Assembly (NCBI GenBank): GCA_947311565.1
Contig: CAMZLH010000013.1
Span: 1 to 33,970 of the forward strand
Origin: an uncultured Nitratifractor sp.
GTDB lineage: Bacteria; Campylobacterota; Campylobacteria; Campylobacterales; Sulfurovaceae
Reading direction: 5' to 3'
DNA: 33,970 bases
Made by a program: the position numbers and the translations under genes. The notes beneath the pieces were generated by a model. It was not told the DNA's origin and ran no database searches. It saw only the letters and a list, made by a program, of their open reading frames with translations. Below, piece after piece: positions 15,719 through 24,690 of this stretch. Every line of letters starts with the position of its first letter. Within the stretch, counting starts at the first letter, position 1.

Positions 15719-17248
15719 TTACTTAATAACCGCGATATCAACGCGTCTATTCTCTTTATTATCATCTGAAATTGGCTCATCAGAACCCATACCACTTACA
15801 AGAACATTACTAGCATTTACACCTCTAGCAATAAGTGCTTGCTTAACTGATTCAGATCTTTTAGCCGATAAAGCTCTATTTTTGTCTGCATTACCAGTAT
15901 TATCTGTATGTCCTCTTACCATAACTTTAACAGCTGGGTGCTCTTTAAGAGCCGCAGCAATATCATCTAACTGAGCTTTTGACTTATCACTTAAATTTGC
16001 AGATGCAGTTTCGAAAAATACACCCTTAAGAATATAAGCTCTAACAGATGCACTCTCGCCATTAATATCAGATACAATTGCTTTCTCTTCTGCTGCAGCA
16101 TCGCCAACAACTACTTTAGCAGCTGGTGCTTCTGCAGATGCTTTTGCAGCCGCTTCTGCATCTGCTGCAGCTTTTGCTTCTTCGTCAGCTTTTGCTTTTG
16201 CAGCCGCTTCTGCATCTGCTGCAGCTTTTGCTTCTTCATCAGCCTTCGCTTTTGCTGCTGCATCTGCTGCAGCTTTTGCTTCTGCATCTGCTTTTGCTTT
16301 TGCTTCTGCGGCTTTAGTAGCTTTTATTGCAGCTTCTTTTGCTTCTGCTTCTGCTTGATCAGCACCAGATAAGCTAGAAATATATGCTGCAAGAGCTTTA
16401 TCTTGAACTGGTGTAAATCTATTTACAAATGATGGCATTTCACCAATTGAACCATGTTTACCATTAGTAAGAACTTGAGCAACCAAAGTTGAATCAAAAT
16501 ACTTTAAGTTAGGAGCTTGACCACCATTACCAGTACCATCAGCACCGTGGCAAGCTGTACAAGCTGCAAAAGAAGCTGGTGCTTCACCTTTTAAACCACC
16601 TGCAACATATGCTGCAATATCTTCTGCATCTTTACCAGATGCCATACCTGCAGGCATAGCACCCATTGGATATTTAAAGTAGTGTGAACCATTATTGATA
16701 ACACTTAAAACTTGCTCTTTGCTCATTCTTTTTGTTAAATCATGCGCCTTACCATCAAGACCATCACCACTATTACCATGACAAGGAGCACACTGTACTA
16801 AGAATATTGACTCACCCATATTTTTTAGTGTCTCTTTATCTGCATTTTTATTCTTCTCTTCAAATGCTTTATTGTAAGCTTTTGTCTCTTCATTCCAAGT
16901 ACCAATTTGACTATATGCATTTACTGGATACCCCATTAGCATATACCAAATAGCCCAAATAAGTGTACCTACATACGACCAAGCCCAACCAGATGGAACA
17001 TCATTTTTATACTCACCAATTCCATCCCAATTATCCTCTGCCAACTCACCTGTTGCTGTGTCTGTCTTCATCTGTTGCATATACTTTGCAGATACACCAA
17101 AAGAAAGAACTGCAATTGCAATTGCACCGATAAATGTAATCATATTTATCGGATCACTTAAGTCAATATTCATCTGCTTAACAACAACTAATGTTCCAAT
17201 AATTAGAACACCAGCCATTACTAGAGCTTTGACTATCATACCATTCAT
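15719..17248 (-). CDS. ccoP: cbb3 oxidase diheme subunit CcoP fused to an OmpA-type peptidoglycan-binding domain
   Basis: This 509-aa protein is about 200 residues longer than usual CcoP. Residues 1-298 look like CcoP: hydrophobic segments at about 5-24, 34-53 and 88-107, then two cytochrome c domains with CAPCH (153-157) and CTACH (230-234). These pass electrons to CcoO and CcoN on the periplasmic side. Residues about 299-378 are an Ala/Lys/Glu/Asp-rich, helix-forming linker like that of TolA, with an 18-residue tandem duplication. Residues about 405-509 are a complete OmpA C-terminal domain: GVFFETASANLSD, GHTDNTG with Asp449, and NRALSAKR with Arg464. That Asp-Arg spacing of 15 equals the diaminopimelate-binding pair of Acinetobacter OmpA. 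The frame is unbroken. It would fasten the oxidase to the cell wall. GGAG lies upstream of the ATG within the ccoQ end. Confidence 0.95.
   Translation of the reverse strand: MNGMIVKALVMAGVLIIGTLVVVKQMNIDLSDPINMITFIGAIAIAVLSFGVSAKYMQQMKTDTATGELAEDNWDGIGEYKNDVPSGWAWSYVGTLIWAIWYMLMGYPVNAYSQIGTWNEETKAYNKAFEEKNKNADKETLKNMGESIFLVQCAPCHGNSGDGLDGKAHDLTKRMSKEQVLSVINNGSHYFKYPMGAMPAGMASGKDAEDIAAYVAGGLKGEAPASFAACTACHGADGTGNGGQAPNLKYFDSTLVAQVLTNGKHGSIGEMPSFVNRFTPVQDKALAAYISSLSGADQAEAEAKEAAIKATKAAEAKAKADAEAKAAADAAAKAKADEEAKAAADAEAAAKAKADEEAKAAADAEAAAKASAEAPAAKVVVGDAAAEEKAIVSDINGESASVRAYILKGVFFETASANLSDKSKAQLDDIAAALKEHPAVKVMVRGHTDNTGNADKNRALSAKRSESVKQALIARGVNASNVLVSGMGSDEPISDDNKENRRVDIAVIK
16142..16249 (-). 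repeat. 54-bp tandem duplication in the CcoP linker
   Basis: Two copies of a 54-bp unit start at 16142 and 16196 and are nearly identical at DNA level over their first 48 bases. Each encodes one 18-residue block, ADEEAKAAADAEAAAKAK or a close variant. The flanking linker contains shorter, more diverged copies of the same pattern. The near identity suggests a recent duplication and possible length variation between strains. Confidence 0.8.
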
Positions 17249-17253
17249 ATCAT

Positions 17254-17472
17254 CTACTCCTTTTTATCATTACTAGCTTTAAGATTCTCATCTAACAATT
17301 TACTATCTAGTTCATCATCTAGTACTAGAGAACTGTATTTTTCAAAATCTTTCTCACCCTTTTTCTCACTACGATAGAGATATATTATATAGCTGTATAG
17401 TAATACTACTAATATACCTGCCATTACAGTATACATAATTACTTGTAACTGCTGTAGCTCTTCTAAACTCAT
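17254..17472 (-). CDS. ccoQ: CcoQ-like small cbb3 oxidase subunit
   Basis: This 72-aa protein has one transmembrane helix (about 12-33, VIMYTVMAGILVVLLYSYIIYLY) followed by a charged cytoplasmic tail (RSEKKGEKDFEKYSSL). Size, topology and position between ccoO and ccoP fit CcoQ, a stabilising subunit of the oxidase. The sequence itself is weakly conserved in this family, so the call rests mainly on context. It starts seven bases after ccoO and ends five before ccoP. Confidence 0.85.
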   Translation of the reverse strand: MSLEELQQLQVIMYTVMAGILVVLLYSYIIYLYRSEKKGEKDFEKYSSLVLDDELDSKLLDENLKASNDKKE

Positions 17473-17479
17473 ATCAACC

Positions 17480-18148
17480 TTACTTTAACTTATTCAAATA
17501 AGCAATTAATGCAACAACTTCTGGAACTTTACCAGACTTTACTGCTTTAATTAAGTCTTCTCTTTTTGTTGCTTTAGCAACTTTTAGAGCTTCTGGTATA
17601 ATTTTAGACTTTAATCTAGCCTCATATGCCTCTTTACCTGGCTTAATACCATCATCATAAGGTGTATTAAATACAGTTTTCACTGTTACAGCCTCTGCAT
17701 ATGCAGTCTCTAAATCTGCAGCATTAGTAAACTGATGCTTATATGCTGGCATAATAGAATCTGGAACTAAATCTTTTGGATTCCACATATGGTTTGCATG
17801 CCAATCAGATGTTCTATAGTTACCAATTCTATGTAAATCTGGACCAGTTCTTTTAGAACCCCAAAGGAATGGTCTATCATAAGCATACTCTCCACTTAGT
17901 GAATATTGACCATATCTGTCTGTTTCAGATTTAAATGGTCTAATTAACTGTGAATGACAAGCAATACAGTTATCTTTTTTATAAACCTCTTTACCTGCTA
18001 ACTCTAATACAGTATAAGGCTTAAGACCTTTAACTGGTCTAGCCTTATCTACAAAGTTTGGTAAAATCTCAATAAGACCTGCGTAAGCGATTACTACAAA
18101 TACTCCAACCGCAAAGAAAAACGGATTTTTTTCTAACCAATGAAACAT
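17480..18148 (-). CDS. ccoO: cbb3-type cytochrome c oxidase monoheme subunit CcoO
   Basis: This 222-aa subunit carries electrons from CcoP to the catalytic subunit. It has one N-terminal membrane anchor (about 9-30), the heme-c motif CIACH (61-65) and a probable axial methionine at 133 in DSIMPAYKHQF. The SQLIRPF and TGPDLHRIG segments are typical of CcoO. Twelve bases separate it from ccoN. Confidence 0.96.
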   Translation of the reverse strand: MFHWLEKNPFFFAVGVFVVIAYAGLIEILPNFVDKARPVKGLKPYTVLELAGKEVYKKDNCIACHSQLIRPFKSETDRYGQYSLSGEYAYDRPFLWGSKRTGPDLHRIGNYRTSDWHANHMWNPKDLVPDSIMPAYKHQFTNAADLETAYAEAVTVKTVFNTPYDDGIKPGKEAYEARLKSKIIPEALKVAKATKREDLIKAVKSGKVPEVVALIAYLNKLK

Positions 18149-18160
18149 ATTATCTCCTCC

Positions 18161-19627
18161 TTAAGCCATAGGTGATCTGTATCTAGGCTCTTGCTCAAGT
18201 CTTCTACCTGCTGTTGCAGTTTTAAAGAAGTTCCAAGCGAACATAAATACACCAATTAGGTATAGTAAACCACCAAGTGCTCTAATTGCATAGTATGGGT
18301 GTAATACAGAAACTGTATCGATAAAGCTATATACCAAGTTACCATACTCATCAACAGCTCTCCACATCATACCTTGAGTAATACCTGCAATCCACATAGA
18401 TGTAAAGTATAAAACAACACCTATTGTTTGAATCCAAAATTGCGACTCAAGTAAAGATTTGCTGTAAATCTCTCTTTTAAATACTCTTGGTGCCATATGC
18501 ATAAGAGCAGCAAATATCATAAATGCAACCCAACCAAGTACACCATCATGAACATGTCCTGGAATCCAATCTGTAAAGTGTGCAATTGCATTCACAGATT
18601 TAACCGCCTGAATTGGACCCTCTAGTGTTGAAAGCATATAGAATGTAGATGCAAGAACCATAAACTTAATTAATGGATTTTCAGTTAATTGATTCCACTC
18701 ACCCTTCATTGTAAGAAGCATGTTGATAGCACTTCCCCAAGAAGGTAAAATTAATACAACAGAGAATACAGAACCCATAGTTTGCATCCAATCTGGAACA
18801 GTTGACCAAATTAAGTGGTGAGCACCAGCCCAAAGGTAAACAAACATTAATCCCCAGAATGCTGCAAGAGATAGTTTATAAGAGTAAATTGCTTGACCAG
18901 ACTCTTTTGGTAAAAAGTAGTAAATTATTGCAATAATAGGAACAGTAAATACAAATGCAACCGCATTGTGTCCCCACCACCATTGAATTAGAGCATCATT
19001 TGTTCCTGCATACATAGATACAGAGTGATACCAAGCACCAACTCCACCAGAGAATAACATTGTAGGAACTTCCATATTGTTAAATAGGTAAAGCATTGCA
19101 ACACCAAGGAAACAAGCTATGTAGTACCATAAAGATATATATAGTGTTTTTTCTCTTCTTAGTCCAATAAGACCAAACATTGCAACACCCCAAAGTACCC
19201 AAATAACTACTATTAAGATATCTAATGGCCACTCCATTTGTGCATACTCTTTATTTGCAGTAATACCCATACCAAGTGAAAGTACCATAGATGCTGCTGC
19301 AATTAAGTATAAGAAAAAGTGGAGTTTACCAATACCATTAACTACTTTACTCTCTCCCATAGAAACTTTTAATACTCTTGGTGCAGAGTAGTAAAACGAT
19401 GCCCATACACCACTTAGTGTAAAACCATAAATAACAACATTTGTATGTAGTGGTCTAAGTCTAGAAAATGTTCCATACTCACCAAGTAGGTAGTTTAAAT
19501 CTGGAAATGCAAGTTGTGATGCTATTAGCACACCTATTGTCATTCCAACAATACCAAAGATTACAGCTGTCCAAGTAAACCACTTAGCAACAGTATAATC
19601 ATACTCTAAAGACGCGTTAGACTGCAT
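18161..19627 (-). CDS. ccoN: cbb3-type cytochrome c oxidase catalytic subunit CcoN
   Basis: This 488-aa, twelve-helix protein reduces oxygen to water with high affinity and pumps protons across the inner membrane. All metal ligands of the C-family are visible: heme b His61 and His360, heme b3 His358, and CuB His220, His270 and His271. Tyr264 sits six residues before the CuB pair, as does the cross-linked tyrosine of cbb3 enzymes. An AGGAGG sequence precedes the ATG. It is the first gene of the minus-strand respiratory operon, with a long regulatory upstream region. Confidence 0.98.
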   Translation of the reverse strand: MQSNASLEYDYTVAKWFTWTAVIFGIVGMTIGVLIASQLAFPDLNYLLGEYGTFSRLRPLHTNVVIYGFTLSGVWASFYYSAPRVLKVSMGESKVVNGIGKLHFFLYLIAAASMVLSLGMGITANKEYAQMEWPLDILIVVIWVLWGVAMFGLIGLRREKTLYISLWYYIACFLGVAMLYLFNNMEVPTMLFSGGVGAWYHSVSMYAGTNDALIQWWWGHNAVAFVFTVPIIAIIYYFLPKESGQAIYSYKLSLAAFWGLMFVYLWAGAHHLIWSTVPDWMQTMGSVFSVVLILPSWGSAINMLLTMKGEWNQLTENPLIKFMVLASTFYMLSTLEGPIQAVKSVNAIAHFTDWIPGHVHDGVLGWVAFMIFAALMHMAPRVFKREIYSKSLLESQFWIQTIGVVLYFTSMWIAGITQGMMWRAVDEYGNLVYSFIDTVSVLHPYYAIRALGGLLYLIGVFMFAWNFFKTATAGRRLEQEPRYRSPMA

Positions 19628-19653
19628 TTAGCCCTCCTAAAATTAAAAATTTA

Positions 19654-19666
19654 GTTACAAAGTAAC
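19654..19666. promoter_or_regulatory. GTTAC-AAA-GTAAC palindrome in the ccoN leader
   Basis: This perfect 5-bp inverted repeat with a 3-base centre lies between the predicted ccoN transcript start (about 19672) and its ribosome binding site. It could be a repressor site or a small RNA hairpin. The 11-mer GTTACAAAGTA inside it also occurs at 2945-2955 in the acnB promoter region. Confidence 0.4.
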
Positions 19667-19678
19667 AGTAACACTCTG

Positions 19679-19684
19679 ATTATA
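19679..19684 (-). promoter_or_regulatory. Candidate -10 box of ccoN
   Basis: An exact TATAAT on the minus strand is preceded by TGCA, close to an extended -10. The predicted start near 19672 gives a leader of about 45 bases. Upstream lie TTACTT-T-AAGTAA (19747-19759), a perfect palindrome, and an ATAAGTTT/AAACTTAT pair (19741-19748 and 19769-19776), possible sites for an oxygen or redox regulator. Confidence 0.45.
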
Positions 19685-19822
19685 TGCAATATTTTCTATA
19701 ATAAAACTTAAAAAACATATTTATTTTTTAGTTTTTATTTATAAGTTTACTTTAAGTAATTATGGCAGAAACTTATTTTTTACTAAAATAAATCCATTTA
19801 AAGGGGGTAAAGAATAGTGTAT

Positions 19823-19856
19823 AAAAAAAGTCAAAGGAAAACTAAGCTTTTCCTTT
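19823..19856 (-). terminator. Intrinsic terminator of the ddl operon
   Basis: On the minus strand AAAGGAAAA (19856-19848) and TTTTCCTTT (19841-19833) form a 9-bp stem with a 6-base loop, followed by GAC and seven T. The stem begins inside the last codons of ddl. Confidence 0.75.
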
Positions 19857-20885
19857 AGCTTTTTGAATACTATTTATATAAAGATAGTCTATTTTTATAT
19901 CTTTTTGAGTGGGTAGATTTGTAGCAACAATATTTAACAAATTATCAAAATTTTCAAATAGGTAATTTGCAAGAGAACCTGGTATTGGATTTATCTCATT
20001 TAGATAGACTTCATTATCTACAACAAAGAAATCACATCTTATTATAGCACCATTAAATAGTGGTTTATATATCTTCTTAAAGCTATTTTTAATTTTCTCT
20101 TTTAACTCATCGCTTATATTAGCTTCGCTTACTCGCTCATCTCTTGCAAAGTCTAAATACTTTTTATCAAAGTCTAAATACTCCTCTTTTTGAGGCTCTT
20201 CTATTATAGATAGATTCCAATCTTTACTATGTGCACCTGCTAAGTTATACTCTTTAATTCCATCAATAAATGGTTCTATTAAAACTTCATTATCAAATTC
20301 AAAAGCAACATCTAATGCATACTCTAACTCATCAGCAGATTTCACAATAGATACACCAATTGAGCTACCAAGTCTTAACGGTTTAATTATAACTGGATAC
20401 TCAATATCTAAATCTCTGCTATCATCTTTAGATAAGAGTTTATAATCTATAGTTTTTACACCAAGACTATTTGCTAAAAGTTTTGTATAAAGCTTATTAA
20501 AGCTTAAAATACTCGCTTCTACTCTTGGACCAATATATTTTATATTGAAAAATTCTAATAAAGATGTAACTTTGCCATCTTCGCCATCTCTTCCATGAAT
20601 TAAATTTAATGCTACATCAAAATCTAAACTTTTAGCTTTTAGTAACCCTTTTGCCTCAAAACCACCCTTAACAATAGATAATTTTTTTGCACTCTTTAAG
20701 TACTCTTTAGAGCTAAAATAGTTAGATTTCATATCTTTACTATCTACTAAATAAAAATCTCTCTTGTTATCTATAAAGATAAACTCTAATTTATGACTTT
20801 TTATTACACTCTTTAATGTAATTGCACTTACTATACTAATTTCGTGTTCATAACTTGAACCACCAAAAACTATTGCCAACTTCAT
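19842..20885 (-). CDS. ddl: D-alanine--D-alanine ligase
   Basis: This 347-aa ATP-grasp enzyme makes the D-Ala-D-Ala dipeptide for peptidoglycan precursors. The N-terminal FGGSSYEHEISIVSA motif, GRDGEDG in the first domain, PVIIKPLRLGSSIGVS in the ATP-grasp core, and LNEINPIPGSLA near the end are the family hallmarks. Its ATG overlaps the carA stop by one base. It is the last gene of a six-gene operon, and its final codons form part of the terminator stem. Confidence 0.96.
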   Translation of the reverse strand: MKLAIVFGGSSYEHEISIVSAITLKSVIKSHKLEFIFIDNKRDFYLVDSKDMKSNYFSSKEYLKSAKKLSIVKGGFEAKGLLKAKSLDFDVALNLIHGRDGEDGKVTSLLEFFNIKYIGPRVEASILSFNKLYTKLLANSLGVKTIDYKLLSKDDSRDLDIEYPVIIKPLRLGSSIGVSIVKSADELEYALDVAFEFDNEVLIEPFIDGIKEYNLAGAHSKDWNLSIIEEPQKEEYLDFDKKYLDFARDERVSEANISDELKEKIKNSFKKIYKPLFNGAIIRCDFFVVDNEVYLNEINPIPGSLANYLFENFDNLLNIVATNLPTQKDIKIDYLYINSIQKAKGKA

Positions 20886-22006
20886 TAATTTTTTACCTTA
20901 TTTGCAAATTTTTTAAATATATATGCACTCTCATGAGGTCCAGGAGATGCCTCTGGATGGTGTTGAACAGATAAAATATTACCACAATTGTACTCTAAAC
21001 CCTCTATCGTATTATCAAAAAGGTTAGTATGTGTTACCTTTGAAACCTCTCTAATATTATCTGGAACATTATAGTTATGATTTTGAGCTGTTATCTCAAC
21101 TTTACCGCTACTATCTTGAACAGGATGATTACCACCATGGTGTCCAAACTTTAATTTGAATGTATCAAAACCATGTGCAATAGATAACATCTGATGCCCA
21201 AGACAAATTCCAAACATTGGTATTTTAGCCTCTATTAAACCTTTAACAATCTCTTTTTGTTCAGCTAAAACAAGTGGGTCACCTGGTCCATTAGATAAAA
21301 ATACTCCACCTATTTCACCACTATTAAATTTATCTACTACATAACTATCAGGTGTATTTGCTGGAACAACCTCTACCTCTAAGCCAGCAGTTACTAATTC
21401 ATTTAAAATATTTCTTTTGATACCAAAATCATATGCTATAATTTTTTTATCAATTTTTGGAGTTGTATAGCAAAAATTAACAGCATCATATTTACCCTGT
21501 TTATGAGTATAGATATCTTTAGTTCCAACCTCGTCAATATAGTTAATCTCAGCAATAGTCGCAGAACTATCTAAAATCTTTTTTAATTCATTTTTATCAC
21601 TAATCTCTGTAGATGCTACCATCTCCATAGCACCTTCATCTCTTAACATTTTTGTTAAGTATCTTGTGTCAATATCTGTAATACCTAAGATATTATACTT
21701 TTTCAAAAGTTCATCTAAAGACTCTTCGGCTCTAAAATTTGAGTATCTACTCTGATAATTTCTAACAATTACACCTTTACAGTGAGCTTTACTACTCTCA
21801 TAATCTTCACTATTTACCCCTACATTTCCAATCTCTGGCATTGTAAATGTAATAAACTGCCCAGCATAGCTTGGGTCAGTAATAATCTCCTGATATCCAC
21901 TTAAAGATGTATTAAATACTACCTCTCCAATAGAAGTTCCCTTAGCACCAAAACTTTTAGCCTCTACAAATAACCCATTTGCAAAATATAACCAAACACT
22001 ACTCAT
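20885..22006 (-). CDS. carA: Carbamoyl-phosphate synthase small (glutaminase) subunit
   Basis: This 373-aa subunit hydrolyses glutamine and passes ammonia to CarB for carbamoyl phosphate, the entry to pyrimidines and arginine. The N-terminal CarA domain begins WLYFANGLFVEAKSFG, and the class I amidotransferase domain has the triad Cys268 (GICLGHQ), His350 and Glu352 (HHPEASPGP). carB is not in the window. The gene lies 21 bases after DUF507 and overlaps ddl by one base. Confidence 0.97.
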   Translation of the reverse strand: MSSVWLYFANGLFVEAKSFGAKGTSIGEVVFNTSLSGYQEIITDPSYAGQFITFTMPEIGNVGVNSEDYESSKAHCKGVIVRNYQSRYSNFRAEESLDELLKKYNILGITDIDTRYLTKMLRDEGAMEMVASTEISDKNELKKILDSSATIAEINYIDEVGTKDIYTHKQGKYDAVNFCYTTPKIDKKIIAYDFGIKRNILNELVTAGLEVEVVPANTPDSYVVDKFNSGEIGGVFLSNGPGDPLVLAEQKEIVKGLIEAKIPMFGICLGHQMLSIAHGFDTFKLKFGHHGGNHPVQDSSGKVEITAQNHNYNVPDNIREVSKVTHTNLFDNTIEGLEYNCGNILSVQHHPEASPGPHESAYIFKKFANKVKN

Positions 22007-22027
22007 TTATATCCTTTTTTATGCAAC

Positions 22028-22579
22028 TTAAAGCATACCACGACGACTTAACTCTTCTGTAAACAGTCTCTCATATACTATTTCATACTCGCTACTTCCT
22101 GGCTGTATCTCTCTCTCCATCTTTCTAATTCTATCATAGATTAAATCATCAATCTCTTCGTAAGCTTTTATGTAATCTTTAAAAGCTTTAAAAATTACAT
22201 TCTTTACTTGGTTATCACTTACATCATACTCTATAAGATACTCTTCATATAGTTCATCTAAAATTTTACTAGACAAATCTGTATATCTATCATCATAATT
22301 CATAATTACGCCATGCTCTGGTGCAAGTCTTTTTTTAATCATAAAGAATAGTTGTCTCTCATCAGCTCTTTGAATCTCTATCTCATCATAGTTTTCATCT
22401 ATAAGATCTCGAACTTTTGCATCTAGTTCACTCTCTACTTTTAGATTTACTTCTATAATTTTAGCCGTTGCCTCAACAACTGCATCTTTCCCTTTTAGTA
22501 ACTTTACAAATGGGGCATTTATTAAATCCACTGCTATCTTACCAGCAACTAAAGGACTCTGTTTTGGCTTTAATCTCAT
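22028..22579 (-). CDS. DUF507 family protein
   Basis: This 183-aa soluble, highly charged and mostly helical protein starts MRLKPKQSPLVAGKIAVDLI and has no signal peptide or membrane helix. It looks like two copies of an approximately 90-residue unit, each with an arginine/aspartate-rich middle and a hydrophobic repeat. DUF507 is found in Campylobacterota and a few other phyla, with no known function. It lies between purA and carA (11 and 21 base gaps), an arrangement I recall as recurrent in this phylum. A link to nucleotide synthesis is only contextual. Confidence 0.8.
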   Translation of the reverse strand: MRLKPKQSPLVAGKIAVDLINAPFVKLLKGKDAVVEATAKIIEVNLKVESELDAKVRDLIDENYDEIEIQRADERQLFFMIKKRLAPEHGVIMNYDDRYTDLSSKILDELYEEYLIEYDVSDNQVKNVIFKAFKDYIKAYEEIDDLIYDRIRKMEREIQPGSSEYEIVYERLFTEELSRRGML

Positions 22580-22590
22580 ATCGACTCCTT

Positions 22591-23844
<1,254 letters not shown>

Positions 23845-24690
23845 CTAATCCCTTTGCATCATTTTAGCTATAACTGTGTCGGTATATATTGCAAAACCAG
23901 CACCATTTACGCCTTTTATATTATATTCACCACCTGTTAAATATAGACTCTGCCCATCAAAAGCTCTAAATATTAAAGAGTTATAGTAGTGCATTGGTGC
24001 ATAGTATAGTGGTGAAACTATACAATTTTTACTATCTATATCTTTTGCAATATCTAAAATTTTCAACAACTCCAATCTTATATTATCTGGATATATAGTT
24101 AAATCCTCTAAATCCTCTACAGTTGAGATATTAACTAAACTCTCCATCCAACTATAGCCATAGCTTAAGAGTCTCTCTATTTTAACAGCTGTAATATCTT
24201 CTAACTCTATACTATAGCTATTAATTAATCTATTTGCAAGTGCCATATTAGCTACTTGAAATTTAAAATCGACTCTCATCTCTTTTAGTAACTCTAAAGA
24301 GATATTTGCAATTTCACTTAATGTTCCATCTAATATCTCTGCACCAATTTGGTTCTGCTCTTGTGTTGGAAATGAGAATATAGGTTGTATATAAAACCAC
24401 TTTTTTATATCTTCACTTCTAGCTAACCTATTTGTTGCAATTCTTACAACATCTACAGTAGAGTCTGCTCTTAGACTAACTTCGCTATTATTAGTATCAT
24501 TTACTCTAATTAGAACTCTTCTATCTATAAAACCATCTTGCTGATGGTATGAAAATAGTGGTGTAGATATCTCATTAAACCCAAAACTATCTAGCTTTTT
24601 AGCACTAATAGACTCTATCTCTCTCTTTATCTTAGCGCTTTTTCCAAAGTAGAGCTTGCTTCCACTTGGTATCTCATGCTCTAAAATCAT
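23845..24690 (-). CDS. hisZ: ATP phosphoribosyltransferase regulatory subunit HisZ (class II synthetase-like)
   Basis: This 281-aa protein resembles the catalytic core of a histidyl-tRNA synthetase: an N-terminal motif-1 helix (KIKREIESISAKKLDSFGFNEI), a motif-2-like segment (SLRADSTVDVVRIATNRL then KKWFYIQPIFSF), and YLTGGEYN in place of the His-specific and motif-3 regions. It lacks the anticodon-binding domain and the key catalytic arginines, as expected for HisZ, which activates the short form of HisG in histidine synthesis. It is short compared with HisZ of most bacteria. hisG is not here. Its ATG overlaps the aminotransferase stop by four bases (ATGA). Confidence 0.8.
   Translation of the reverse strand: MILEHEIPSGSKLYFGKSAKIKREIESISAKKLDSFGFNEISTPLFSYHQQDGFIDRRVLIRVNDTNNSEVSLRADSTVDVVRIATNRLARSEDIKKWFYIQPIFSFPTQEQNQIGAEILDGTLSEIANISLELLKEMRVDFKFQVANMALANRLINSYSIELEDITAVKIERLLSYGYSWMESLVNISTVEDLEDLTIYPDNIRLELLKILDIAKDIDSKNCIVSPLYYAPMHYYNSLIFRAFDGQSLYLTGGEYNIKGVNGAGFAIYTDTVIAKMMQRD

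Noticed and set aside
16126-16317. Leucine-rich open frame on the plus strand opposite the ccoP linker
   Set aside because: It is the antisense of GCA/GCT alanine repeats in the CcoP linker; composition explains it and it has no ribosome site.
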